DNA of 41,866 nt from Clostridiales bacterium (GCA_015056105.1 SVGX01000008.1:1-41866); one strand, 5' to 3'; shown: positions 6,378 to 15,577, counted from the stretch's first letter. Made by a program: numbers and translations. Notes: a model not told the origin generated them from the sequence alone.

Positions 6378-9017
6378 TTATTTTCTTTCTCCGGTATCCT
6401 TTGCAGGACTGATGCGTGCTGCGTCACGGATACGGTGCTTCTCCGCATTCTGCATGTTGTATGCACGGACCATTTCGGCGATCTTCCCTTCCACGTCTTC
6501 CATCTCAAGCCGGAACGCGTTTGCGCTGATCCGCAGTGCGCCATGCCCGAGGATGATCATCTGTTCCAATGCATCGGATGTGGCAACGCGCACTTTACAG
6601 TGTTTGCCAAGGGCATAGGTGGTGCGTTCAATGTAAACATCTGCGGTTTCCGCTTCCTTTGTGTAAACGATATAAATCCCATTTCGCTGTTCCACGGAGC
6701 CGGGGTTGCCCTTTACCTTGTAAGCATCAAATACAAGGATCACCGTACAGTCGCGGAATGCCCTGTAATTTGCCAGAATGTCTTCGAGAAGCCCACGCGC
6801 CGCTGCCATATCTTCCTTGGCAAGGTCTTTCAGCTCATCCCAGGAGAATATAATGTTATAGCCATCCACAAGCAGATATTCCGGTTTTTCTTCCTGCGAC
6901 GCAATGCTGTAGCTGTCCTTCAGCGAGGGGCGGGAAGCGCTTTTTTGCTGCGGACGAAACGCGTGCGCGTCGGTTTTTCCGTAGGTGCGCTCAAAGATGG
7001 CGGTAAGTTCCTTATCGAGCGCTGCACCGTAACTGCGGCGGGCGGGAGCTCCCTGTTCCTGTGGGGCGGCTGCTTTTTCCGGCCTGAGACAGCTTTCAAG
7101 GTGCATGCGGGAAGGTACTTCGTTCCATTTGACGAGGGTACCTGCGCCATGACTGCAGAAAACGGAATCCGCAGGGTTTTCCGTATCGCGCTCAGGATCA
7201 TAGCCGATGGCGGCGATCACTCCCGCTGTGTTGCGGCAGGGCTCATACCCGCGCAGGGAGCAGGAAAGCTGTCCGAGTCCCCGGGTATATGCCGTGACTT
7301 CCCGCCAATAATCCTGCAGACCCGCTACCGGTGCGTAACCCGTCAGCAGTGTGATATCGTTCTGCATTTCCGGCGGATCCACGACAGCACCCATATTCTG
7401 AAGATCGTTGAGCGCGCGACCCGCATTCGCATGGGGCAGTTCAAGCCGAAAATCGTAAAAGGGTTCAAGCAGAAGGGAATCTGCCTGCATCAATCCCTGG
7501 CGCACAGCACGGTATGTGGCCTGCCGGAAATCGCCGCCCTCGGTATGTTTGAGGTGTGCCCGACCTGCCGCAAGGGTGATCCTGACATCTGTCAGCGGAG
7601 AGCCCGTCAGCACACCGGGATGCTCCCGTTCTTCAAGGTGGGTAAGTATGAGCCTCTGCCAGTTCAGATCGAGTATATCGGCGGAAACGCAAGAGGAGAT
7701 CTGTATGCCGCTGCCCCTTTCGCCGGGGGAAAGGATGAGGTGTACTTCCGCATAGTGGCGAAGCGGCTCAAAATGGCCGACACCTTCCACGGTATCGGAA
7801 ATGGTTTCCTTGTAAACGACTTTTCCCGTATCAAAGCGGACATCAAGACCGAAACGGTCCAAAATAAGCCGCTTCAGCACCTCAAGCTGCACCTGCCCCA
7901 TCAGCCGCACGTGGATCTCTTTCCATTGTTCGTTCCAAAGGATACGAAGCAGCGGGTCTTCTTCTTCAAGCTGTTTCAGCTTTGGAAGAACGGTATGGGG
8001 TTCTGTTCCTTCGGGCAGGATAAGCTTATAATTGAGCACAGGCTCAAGAAAGGCTCCGGCGGCATCCCGTTCAAAACCAAGCCCCTGTCCGGCATAGGTG
8101 GAGGAAAGGCCTGTGACCGCAACGATGGAACCCGCGGCTGCTGTATCCGGCGTTTCAAATTTTGCTCCGGAATAAAGGCGAAGCTGGTCAGCTTTTTCCT
8201 CAAACCGATTTCCGCCTTTTTTGAGGGAAAGCACCGTTTTGGGGCGAAGAGTGCCGCCGGTGATCTTCATCCATGTCAGACGTGTGTTTTTGCTGTCCCG
8301 GGAGATCTTGAATACCTTTGCGCCGAAAGCTTCGTTATATTGCGGGGAAGGGGCGAAAACATCAAGACCCTGCAGAAAGGGTTCTATACCTTCGAATTTC
8401 AGCGCAGCGCCGAAGTAGCAGGGGAAGATCTTTCTTTGTGCAATAAGCGCCGCTGCCTTTTTATCGGAAACCGTGTCGGTATCAAGGTATTCTTCAAAGG
8501 CGGCTTCATCCGCTGTGGCAAGCGCCTCATCGCGAAGGGACCGCGGTGCGGTAAAATCCACTACAGCACCGCTTAGCTGCTGCTGCAGCGCAGAAAGGAT
8601 CCGCTGCCTTTCAGCGCCTGCAAGATCCATCTTATTGACAAAGAGGAAGGTCGGCACATTGTAGCGGGAAAGCAGCTGCCAAAGCGTGCGAGTGTGCCCC
8701 TGCACACCATCTGTTCCGCTGATAACAAGAATGGCGCAATCTATTACCTGCAGTGCGCGCTCCATCTCTGCGGAAAAATCCACATGACCCGGGGTATCAA
8801 GCAGCGTTACTTCCCGGCTGGGAAGCTGCAGGACAGCTTGTTTGGAGAAAATAGTGATACCGCGCTCCCGCTCCTGTATATCGTTGTCCAGAAAGGCATT
8901 ACCGTGATCCACCCGGCCGGGTTTACGCAGCATGCCGCTAAAATAAAGCATGGCTTCGCTCAGCGTGGTCTTTCCGGCATCTACATGGGCCAGTATGCCA
9001 ATAACTGTCTTTTTCAT
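6378..9017 (-). CDS. TetM/TetO-like ribosomal-protection (EF-G superfamily) GTPase fused to a C-terminal NYN (YacP/Rae1-like) nuclease domain
   Basis: AHVDAGKTTLSE (G1), ERERGIT (G2), DTPGH (G3), NKMD (G4). C-terminus YLLVDGYNIIFSW...VILVFDAYKVKG...TADVYIE...VATSD matches the NYN/YacP pattern (approx. nt 6430-6890). Confidence 0.9.
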   Translation of the reverse strand: MKKTVIGILAHVDAGKTTLSEAMLYFSGMLRKPGRVDHGNAFLDNDIQERERGITIFSKQAVLQLPSREVTLLDTPGHVDFSAEMERALQVIDCAILVISGTDGVQGHTRTLWQLLSRYNVPTFLFVNKMDLAGAERQRILSALQQQLSGAVVDFTAPRSLRDEALATADEAAFEEYLDTDTVSDKKAAALIAQRKIFPCYFGAALKFEGIEPFLQGLDVFAPSPQYNEAFGAKVFKISRDSKNTRLTWMKITGGTLRPKTVLSLKKGGNRFEEKADQLRLYSGAKFETPDTAAAGSIVAVTGLSSTYAGQGLGFERDAAGAFLEPVLNYKLILPEGTEPHTVLPKLKQLEEEDPLLRILWNEQWKEIHVRLMGQVQLEVLKRLILDRFGLDVRFDTGKVVYKETISDTVEGVGHFEPLRHYAEVHLILSPGERGSGIQISSCVSADILDLNWQRLILTHLEEREHPGVLTGSPLTDVRITLAAGRAHLKHTEGGDFRQATYRAVRQGLMQADSLLLEPFYDFRLELPHANAGRALNDLQNMGAVVDPPEMQNDITLLTGYAPVAGLQDYWREVTAYTRGLGQLSCSLRGYEPCRNTAGVIAAIGYDPERDTENPADSVFCSHGAGTLVKWNEVPSRMHLESCLRPEKAAAPQEQGAPARRSYGAALDKELTAIFERTYGKTDAHAFRPQQKSASRPSLKDSYSIASQEEKPEYLLVDGYNIIFSWDELKDLAKEDMAAARGLLEDILANYRAFRDCTVILVFDAYKVKGNPGSVEQRNGIYIVYTKEAETADVYIERTTYALGKHCKVRVATSDALEQMIILGHGALRISANAFRLEMEDVEGKIAEMVRAYNMQNAEKHRIRDAARISPAKDTGERK

Positions 9018-9068
9018 CGTTTCACCGTATTTGAAGAATTATGTTTCGAATGAAAAACATGTGATTTT

Positions 9069-9097
9069 AGGATACAATGACAGTTGTATCGTGTCAA
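9069..9097 (-). promoter_or_regulatory. Promoter of the GTPase-NYN gene
   Basis: Reverse strand TTGACA (9092-9097), 17 bp, TATCCT (9069-9074); spacer holds GATACAA-N6-TTGTATC. Confidence 0.6.
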
Positions 9098-9183
9098 GAA
9101 AGGCAGGAGGGAGGGCACCTTTGCAAATGAAAGAGGAGAATAAAAATGTGAAGAAAAAAACGATTTTAAAACGAAAAACCGTA

Positions 9184-9212
9184 TTGACATCATGTTTTTC
9201 ATCTTGTATAGT
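9184..9212 (+). promoter_or_regulatory. Promoter of the etf-glcD operon
   Basis: TTGACA (9184-9189), 17 bp, TATAGT (9207-9212). Confidence 0.65.
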
Positions 9213-9221
9213 GGACACAAG

Positions 9222-9232
9222 TGGTTAGACCA
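9222..9232 (+). promoter_or_regulatory. Candidate GntR (FadR/LldR-type) operator 1, TGGTTAGACCA
   Basis: Matches TGGTNNNACCA, just downstream of the -10 box. Confidence 0.5.
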
Positions 9233-9404
9233 TATTGTGGAAATCGACTATTTACCTAAAATTTTCATTCCAATCAGTTTCTTATTACAACTATACTATA
9301 ACTGCATTATTGTTGCTGTTACAGGGCGAATTTCCGAAAAACAGCTGAAAACGGCTTGTGTTAAGCTATCCTAAAAAGGTCTACATCTATTTTCATATCC
9401 AAAA

Positions 9405-9415
9405 TGGCTGGACCA
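9405..9415 (+). promoter_or_regulatory. Candidate GntR operator 2, TGGCTGGACCA
   Basis: One mismatch to TGGTNNNACCA, about 20 bp upstream of the etfB ATG. Confidence 0.35.
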
Positions 9416-9434
9416 ATTTTAACGAGGGATAAAG

Positions 9435-10226
9435 ATGATCAAAATAATCGTTTGCATGAAACAAGTGCCGGGAACGAATAAAGTTGCACTTGATCCCGTT
9501 ACCGGTAACATGAAGCGTGACGGTACGCGCGGAAAACTGAACCCCTTTGACCTGTTTGCGGTGGAAGAGGCGCTGCAGCTGCGCGAGAAGTTCGGCGGGC
9601 ATGTGACGGTTCTTTCCATGGGGCCGCTGCAGGCAGAATCTTCTTTAAAAGAAGCATTGTATATGGGCGCTGATGAGGCATATCTTGTTTCTGACAGAGC
9701 ACTTGGCGGTTCCGATGTTCTGGCGACCAGCAAAGCTTTGAGCGAAGCGGTAAAAGCCATCGGTATGCCGGACCTGATCCTCTGCGGCAAGCAGACGACG
9801 GATGGCGATACCGCGCAGGTCGGCCCCGAAATGGCAGAGATGCTGGGCATTCCCCATGTTTCCAACGCGACAGCTTTTGCAGACGGCGGGGAAGGGGCAA
9901 TGCTTGTGACCACAACGCTGGAGCGGAGCGAATGCACGTATTCCATCAAGCTGCCGTTCCTTGCTTCCGTGGAAAAGGATATGAACATGCCGCGGCTTCC
10001 CTCGTATAAGCGGATGAAAGCGCTTTCGGAATATGAGGTAAATGTACTTTCCCTTGCAGATCTTCAGGATAAAGACCCGCAGCATTACGGAACAAACGGT
10101 TCCGCCACCAGCGTGGAACGGGTGTTTGCACCGGAGCATGACAAAGAACGCAGTTTCTTCCGCGGCACTGCCCGGGAAGCCGCCGAAGCGCTTTCCGGTC
10201 TGCTTGCGAAAGAAAAGATCATATAA
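9435..10226 (+). CDS. Electron transfer flavoprotein beta subunit (LctB-like)
   Basis: IIVCMKQVPGTNKVALDPVTGNMKRDG...NPFDLFAVEEAL...LILCGKQTTDGDTAQVGPEMAE. Confidence 0.93.
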   Translation: MIKIIVCMKQVPGTNKVALDPVTGNMKRDGTRGKLNPFDLFAVEEALQLREKFGGHVTVLSMGPLQAESSLKEALYMGADEAYLVSDRALGGSDVLATSKALSEAVKAIGMPDLILCGKQTTDGDTAQVGPEMAEMLGIPHVSNATAFADGGEGAMLVTTTLERSECTYSIKLPFLASVEKDMNMPRLPSYKRMKALSEYEVNVLSLADLQDKDPQHYGTNGSATSVERVFAPEHDKERSFFRGTAREAAEALSGLLAKEKII

Positions 10227-10256
10227 TCGTTTGATACAGGAAGGAGTGCAGTACAC

Positions 10257-11453
10257 TTGATCCGGATTGATCAAACCAAAATCACACAGGATGCGGCAAA
10301 GATACTGATTGAGATCTGCCCCTTCGCCGCTATTTCGCAGGATGAGCAGGGTATGCTCGTTATCGGGGAAGGATGCCGTCTTTGCAAACAGTGTCTCAAA
10401 GCGGATCCTGTTGGGGCGCTTTCCCTTGAAATTGCAGAGAAAAAGCCCGATGATACTGGCGATTGGTTCGGGATCACCGTTGTGGCGGAATTTCTGGGCG
10501 GGGCACTTCATCCTGTAACGCTGGAACTTCTTGGGAAAGCCAGAGAGCTTTCCGACGGCAGGATGCCCATCAGCGTGATCCTCATAGGAAACAAAACGGC
10601 GGAAGCTGTTAAAACACTTTCAAAATATGGCGCGAATGATGTGTTTGTTTACGATGATAAGGCGCTATTTGCCTTTGAACCTTTGCGCTTCACCGCTTGT
10701 GCCGAAGATGCGATTCGCCGTATCCGCCCCGCAGTGGTGATGATCGGCGCAACCATTGCGGGACGTTCTCTTGCCCCCAGGCTTGCTGCCCGGTTTCAAA
10801 CAGGCCTTACGGCGGATTGTACTTTGCTTGAAATGCGTGAGAACGGCGAGCTTCTGCAGACGAGACCCGCTTTTGGCGGTAACGTGATGGCTTCCATTGT
10901 TACTCGCACCCGGCCACAGATGTGCACGGTGCGCTACAGAGTGTTCGATGCGCCCGAAAAAGCGTGCGATACCGTTTGCCGTGTTACACATATGCCACTG
11001 CCGCCATTTGGGGATGCGGTCGAGATCATCAGCGCTTCCGACAAAAATGCGGAGAAGGATCTGAGCGAAGCGGATGCTATTGTGGCTGTCGGCCGCGGCT
11101 GCGCTTCAAGAAAGAACATTGAGGATGCGCAGAAGCTTGCTTCGCTCCTCGGCGCGCGGCTTGGCTGCACAAGGCCCATGGTGGAAGCAGGGCACTTCGA
11201 TGTAAAGCATCAGATCGGCCTTTCGGGGAGAACGGTAAAACCGAAATACCTTATCGCCCTCGGCATATCCGGTTCTGTGCAGTTTGCGGCGGGCATGCAG
11301 GGGACAGAGCTGATCATTGCCGTCAATAACGATCCGGAAGCTGCGATCTTCAAGATCGCACATATGGGTTATTGCTGCGATGTGGGCGAGTTCCTGCCCC
11401 ATCTGATCGAAGAGATTGAACGATACAAGGCAAAGGGGGCGGAGGAAGCATGA
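10257..11453 (+). CDS. Electron transfer flavoprotein alpha subunit with N-terminal ferredoxin-like [4Fe-4S] segment (LctC-like)
   Basis: N-terminal ICPFAAI...GEGCRLCKQCLKADP (CP plus CxxCxxC); C-terminal KPKYLIALGISGSVQFAAGMQGTELIIAVNNDPEAAIF. TTG start after AAGGAGTG. Confidence 0.9.
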   Translation: MIRIDQTKITQDAAKILIEICPFAAISQDEQGMLVIGEGCRLCKQCLKADPVGALSLEIAEKKPDDTGDWFGITVVAEFLGGALHPVTLELLGKARELSDGRMPISVILIGNKTAEAVKTLSKYGANDVFVYDDKALFAFEPLRFTACAEDAIRRIRPAVVMIGATIAGRSLAPRLAARFQTGLTADCTLLEMRENGELLQTRPAFGGNVMASIVTRTRPQMCTVRYRVFDAPEKACDTVCRVTHMPLPPFGDAVEIISASDKNAEKDLSEADAIVAVGRGCASRKNIEDAQKLASLLGARLGCTRPMVEAGHFDVKHQIGLSGRTVKPKYLIALGISGSVQFAAGMQGTELIIAVNNDPEAAIFKIAHMGYCCDVGEFLPHLIEEIERYKAKGAEEA

Positions 11454-12850
11454 AGCACATTACAGAAACCGACCGTTCTCAGTTTTATGCTATCGTAGGA
11501 GAACAGCGCGCACTGTTCGGAAACGAGATCAGCGAAGACTATTCCCACGACGAGCTTGAAGGCGTACACTGCATGCCGGAAGGGCTGATCAAAGTCCGCA
11601 CGGCGGAAGAAGTTTCTGCGGTACTTGCCTACTGCAATGAAAGGCGTATTCCCGTTGTGACCCGCGGCAGCGGTACGGGACTTGTGGGTGCTGCGGTCGC
11701 CGTAACTGGTGGGATCATCCTTGATATGACCGCCATGAACCGCATCAAGAGCCTTGATGAGACCAACATGACTGTCACCGTGGAGCCGGGCGTTCTTCTG
11801 ATGGAACTTGCGGCATTCGCGGATGAACACGGCTTCCTGTATCCGCCGGATCCCGGCGAAAAGACCGCCACCATCGGCGGCAACATCAGCACCAATGCAG
11901 GCGGTATGCGCGCTGTGAAATACGGCGTTACAAGGGATTATGTGATGTCCCTTACCTGCGTTCTTGCGGATGGCAGCATTGAGACTTTCGGTGCGGCCAC
12001 TGTAAAAAACAGCAGCGGCTACAGCCTGAAGGACCTGATCATCGGTTCGGAAGGCACCCTTTGCGTGATCGTGGAAGCGACGCTGCGCCTTGTGCCGAAG
12101 CCTGCTGCTACCGTCAGCGTTCTTGCGGGATTCGATACCTTTGCAAATGCGGTCGCGGCGGTGCCGAAGATCATTTGCTCCGGCACGGGTCCCACAGCGG
12201 TGGAATTCCTGACGCGAAGGGCGATCTCCCTGACGGAAGAATATCTCGGCCGGCTTTTTCCGAAGTTCCCCGGTGAGGCGGCGCTGCTTCTCACTTATGA
12301 CGGCAGCAGCGAGCGCGATGTGATGGAGCGTATCGAACAGTCTGCGGAGATCTGTATTGGCGAAAATGCTATCGATTGTTACATCGTTGATACGGAAGAG
12401 CGTTCCGGTGCGGTATGGAAGGCCCGCGGCGCGTTCCTTGAAGCCATCAAGGCTTCCGCCGGGCAGCTGGACGAATGCGATGTAGTGGTGCCCCGGGCGA
12501 ATATTGAAGCGTTTGTAGCGAAGCTTATGCCCATTTCCGAGGAAAGCGGCCTCCGCATCGAATACTTCGGCCACGCGGGCGATGGGAATTTGCATGTTTA
12601 CCTTTGCAGGGATGGTGTGGAACAGGAAAAATGGGATAAGGGTCTCGCTTCCGGCTTCGATGCCATGTACGAATACGCAAAGGAGCTTGGCGGCATGGTA
12701 TCCGGCGAACATGGCATCGGCTTTGTAAAGCGTCATGCGCTTAAAAGCCGTATCGGTGAAAAACAGATCAGCCTGATGGCGGGCATCAAACATGTCTTTG
12801 ATCCAAACGGGATCCTCAATCCCGGCAAGGTCTGCACAGAGACCGAATAA
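11450..12850 (+). CDS. FAD-binding D-lactate/2-hydroxyacid dehydrogenase (GlcD/LctD-like)
   Basis: VVTRGSGTGLVGAAVAVTGGIILDM, GGNISTNAGGMRAVKYGVTRD, FGHAGDGNLH, SGEHGIG; VAO/GlcD family. Confidence 0.92.
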   Translation: MKHITETDRSQFYAIVGEQRALFGNEISEDYSHDELEGVHCMPEGLIKVRTAEEVSAVLAYCNERRIPVVTRGSGTGLVGAAVAVTGGIILDMTAMNRIKSLDETNMTVTVEPGVLLMELAAFADEHGFLYPPDPGEKTATIGGNISTNAGGMRAVKYGVTRDYVMSLTCVLADGSIETFGAATVKNSSGYSLKDLIIGSEGTLCVIVEATLRLVPKPAATVSVLAGFDTFANAVAAVPKIICSGTGPTAVEFLTRRAISLTEEYLGRLFPKFPGEAALLLTYDGSSERDVMERIEQSAEICIGENAIDCYIVDTEERSGAVWKARGAFLEAIKASAGQLDECDVVVPRANIEAFVAKLMPISEESGLRIEYFGHAGDGNLHVYLCRDGVEQEKWDKGLASGFDAMYEYAKELGGMVSGEHGIGFVKRHALKSRIGEKQISLMAGIKHVFDPNGILNPGKVCTETE

Positions 12851-12952
12851 TATCGATTCCGAAACCTGTTCATATTCACAGTATCCATTTATAAAAATGT
12901 TTTTAAAAATCGATACGGTTTTTAAAATAACAAAAAACAAGGAGGAACCACA

Positions 12953-14464
12953 ATGAAAAAGACGATTGCTCTCTTGGTAATTCTTGCTATGGCACTGGGC
13001 ACGATGTTCGGCTGCCAGCAGAATGCTGCCGACGCGGGAAAAGTGCTCAACTATTGCCTTGATGGCGATATCAACAGCCCCGACCCCAACTTCCGCACTC
13101 TGACTGCAGAACACAATCTCTACAGGCAGATCTACGAACCTCTTTATTTCGTAAACCATGACAGCGGCGAAATGGAACCCCGCCTTGCGGAAAGCTACAC
13201 CATTTCCGAAGACGGCTTGACTTACACCTTCAAGATCAAGGAAGGCGTCAAGTTCCATAACGGCACCGAAGTGACCGCTGAAGACGTTGCCTTCACCGTA
13301 CAGCAGGCTGCGGCTTCCACTTACATCGGCACCACCGTTGCCAACTTTGACAGCGCTTCTGCGCCCGACAAGTACACTGCCGAGATTAAGCTGACCGCTC
13401 CCTACGCTTCCTTCCTTGAGAACGTTGTTCAGCTTTACATCCTCCCCAAGGCTTACTATGAAGAAGTTGGTGCGGAAGGCTTCGCCGAGAAGCCCATCGG
13501 CTGCGGTGCCTACGAGTGGGTAGAGCGCGTAGTCGGTAGCTCCATCACCCTCAAGGCGTTTGAAGATTACTATCGCGGCGTTGCTCCCATCAAGGATGTT
13601 GTGATGCGCATCTTCAGCGACAACACCGCTTCCGCCGTTGCGCTTGAGACCGGTGAAGTCAACATCATGGATATCAGCACCGCGAACTATGAGAAGTTCA
13701 GCGCAATGGATACCGTTACCATCTTCCAGACCCAGTCCCCCCATATCACCTGCGTCCACATGAACACCGAAGTTGCGCCTTTTGACAACCCGCTCGTTCG
13801 TCAGGCTGTCAACTACTGCGTAGACCGCGCCTTCATGGTGGAAGTTGCTGTCGACGGCCTTGGCGTTGAATCCTCCAACATCATCAGCCCCATGATGCTC
13901 GGCTATGATGAGACTGCCGTCACCTATGACTACAACCTCGAAAAGGCCAAGGAACTCATCGCCCAGTCCGGCATCTCCGTTCCCATGGATATCGGCAAGA
14001 TCGGCGGTACTTCTTTCGGTGAGAAGATCGCTCCCATCCTTCAGGAGAACCTGGCTGCCATCGGCCTCAACGCTGAGATCGAGATCACCGACAGCTTCAT
14101 CGATGACGCCTGCAAGGGCAACTACAGCATCGGCATCATGGGCCTCGTTGTTTACAACGGCGTTGCCTGGGATATGGACGCTTACAGCATCCTCTTCGAT
14201 TCCGACGCCATCGATGCCTTCAACCTCCCCCGCATCAACAACGCCCGTATCGATGAACTCTTCGAGCTTGGCCGCAGCGCCACCAGCGAAGATGAGCGCA
14301 TCGAGTACTACAAGGAACTCAACCGCCTTGTTCAGGAAGATTCCGGCTGGGTCATGCTCTATCATCGCTACACCAACATCGGCTGCACCAGCGATCTTAA
14401 CATGACTCTGCATTCTCCCAACGTTGTTTACTTCTACGAGTGCTCCTGGAAAACTGCCGAATAA
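12953..14464 (+). CDS. Peptide/oligopeptide ABC transporter substrate-binding lipoprotein (SBP_bac_5)
   Basis: Signal peptide with lipobox MFGC; YEPLYFVNHDSGEMEPRLAESYTISEDGLTYTFKIKEGVKFHNG. Confidence 0.92.
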   Translation: MKKTIALLVILAMALGTMFGCQQNAADAGKVLNYCLDGDINSPDPNFRTLTAEHNLYRQIYEPLYFVNHDSGEMEPRLAESYTISEDGLTYTFKIKEGVKFHNGTEVTAEDVAFTVQQAAASTYIGTTVANFDSASAPDKYTAEIKLTAPYASFLENVVQLYILPKAYYEEVGAEGFAEKPIGCGAYEWVERVVGSSITLKAFEDYYRGVAPIKDVVMRIFSDNTASAVALETGEVNIMDISTANYEKFSAMDTVTIFQTQSPHITCVHMNTEVAPFDNPLVRQAVNYCVDRAFMVEVAVDGLGVESSNIISPMMLGYDETAVTYDYNLEKAKELIAQSGISVPMDIGKIGGTSFGEKIAPILQENLAAIGLNAEIEITDSFIDDACKGNYSIGIMGLVVYNGVAWDMDAYSILFDSDAIDAFNLPRINNARIDELFELGRSATSEDERIEYYKELNRLVQEDSGWVMLYHRYTNIGCTSDLNMTLHSPNVVYFYECSWKTAE

Positions 14465-14491
14465 CACTTAAATTGCAGACCTAACCTTATT

Positions 14492-14531
14492 GCCTTCGGC
14501 CCTCCGGAGGAACATCCGGAGGGCCGAAGGC
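14492..14531 (+). other. Intercistronic 17-bp stem-loop lacking a T-tract
   Basis: GCCTTCGGCCCTCCGGA-GGAACA-TCCGGAGGGCCGAAGGC, followed by CCGATATTATGG. Confidence 0.85.
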
Positions 14532-14551
14532 CCGATATTATGGAGGCTAAT

Positions 14552-15577
14552 ATGGTTACTGACTATCGTGATTACCTTTTGGAACAGCTCGAAAAACTGC
14601 TTGCCATTCCGAGCCCTTCCGGTTTCTTTGAAGAGGTTATCGCTTACCTCACCAAAGAGGTTGAGGGGATGGGTTTCCCGGTAAAGTATCAGGTCAAGGG
14701 CGGCATGATGTATTGCCTTGGCGGCGAGGGAGACCCCGTGATGCTGATGGCCCATGCCGATACTCTTGGTGCACAGGTCAAGGGCATTAAGCCCAACGGC
14801 AGGCTGAAGATCATCCGTATCGGCGGTCTTAACCCCAACAATGCGGAAAACTGCAATGTAACCGTTCACACCAAGTTCAACGGAACCTATGAAGGTACCA
14901 TCATGCTGGAGAATGCATCCACCCATGTCAATGAAAATTACAGCGTGGCGCGTACCTATGACAACATCGAACTTGTGCTTGACAAGCTTGTTTCCTCCAA
15001 AGCAGAGGTAGAGGCGCTTGGCATCCGTAACGGTGACTTTATCAGCATTGAACCCCGTTTTGTTCGCTCTACGGACGGTTATCTGAAGTCCCGCTTCCTT
15101 GATGACAAGATCGGCGTTGCCATCCTGTTGGCATTCACCAAATATGTTGCGGAAAACAAGATCCAGCTTAAACGCAAGGTTTATGTTGGCTTCACCGTAT
15201 ATGAAGAAGTGCTGCATGCAGGCGGCACCGCCATTCCCGAAGATGTCGTGGAGCTGCTTGGTGTGGATATGGGCTGCGTGGGCGAAGGCCTTGAAGGCAG
15301 CGAGACCCGCGTTTCCATCGTTGCGCGCGATAACTACGGCCCCTACAACAATGCAATGGTAACCGAACTTACGAAGCTTGCCCTTGAAAACGGCGTTGAT
15401 TTTGCTGTGGATTGCTATCAGGGCTACATTTCCGATCCTGTGGTCGCACTGATCGCCGGCAGGGATGTTCGCCATGGCCTGATCGGTCCGGGTGTATATG
15501 CTTCCCATAGTTATGAACGCACGAATATGAAGGCTGTTGAAGGCACCCTTACGATGCTGAACGCCTATCTTACTTAA
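14552..15577 (+). CDS. M42-family metallopeptidase (glutamyl aminopeptidase/FrvX-like)
   Basis: LMAHADTLG, SRFLDDKIGVAI, VYEEVLHAGG, VDMGCVGEG, HSYERTN; TGGAGG RBS before ATG 14552. Confidence 0.88.
   Translation: MVTDYRDYLLEQLEKLLAIPSPSGFFEEVIAYLTKEVEGMGFPVKYQVKGGMMYCLGGEGDPVMLMAHADTLGAQVKGIKPNGRLKIIRIGGLNPNNAENCNVTVHTKFNGTYEGTIMLENASTHVNENYSVARTYDNIELVLDKLVSSKAEVEALGIRNGDFISIEPRFVRSTDGYLKSRFLDDKIGVAILLAFTKYVAENKIQLKRKVYVGFTVYEEVLHAGGTAIPEDVVELLGVDMGCVGEGLEGSETRVSIVARDNYGPYNNAMVTELTKLALENGVDFAVDCYQGYISDPVVALIAGRDVRHGLIGPGVYASHSYERTNMKAVEGTLTMLNAYLT

Noticed and set aside
6435-8576. 713-aa plus-strand ORF
   Set aside because: Antisense shadow of the GTPase-NYN gene; no domain motifs and no RBS context.
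6378-9017. Calling the GTPase a bona fide tetracycline-resistance gene
   Set aside because: Family membership alone does not show resistance, and the NYN fusion and chromosomal context suggest a different role.
9192-9374. 60-aa ORF in the etf leader
   Set aside because: Overlaps the promoter and operator, lacks an RBS and has AT-rich random-looking composition.
11369-14467. 1032-aa minus-strand ORF
   Set aside because: Antisense to GlcD and the SBP gene, which have clear family motifs, RBSs and operon context; the translation is a low-complexity mirror of a codon-biased sense strand.
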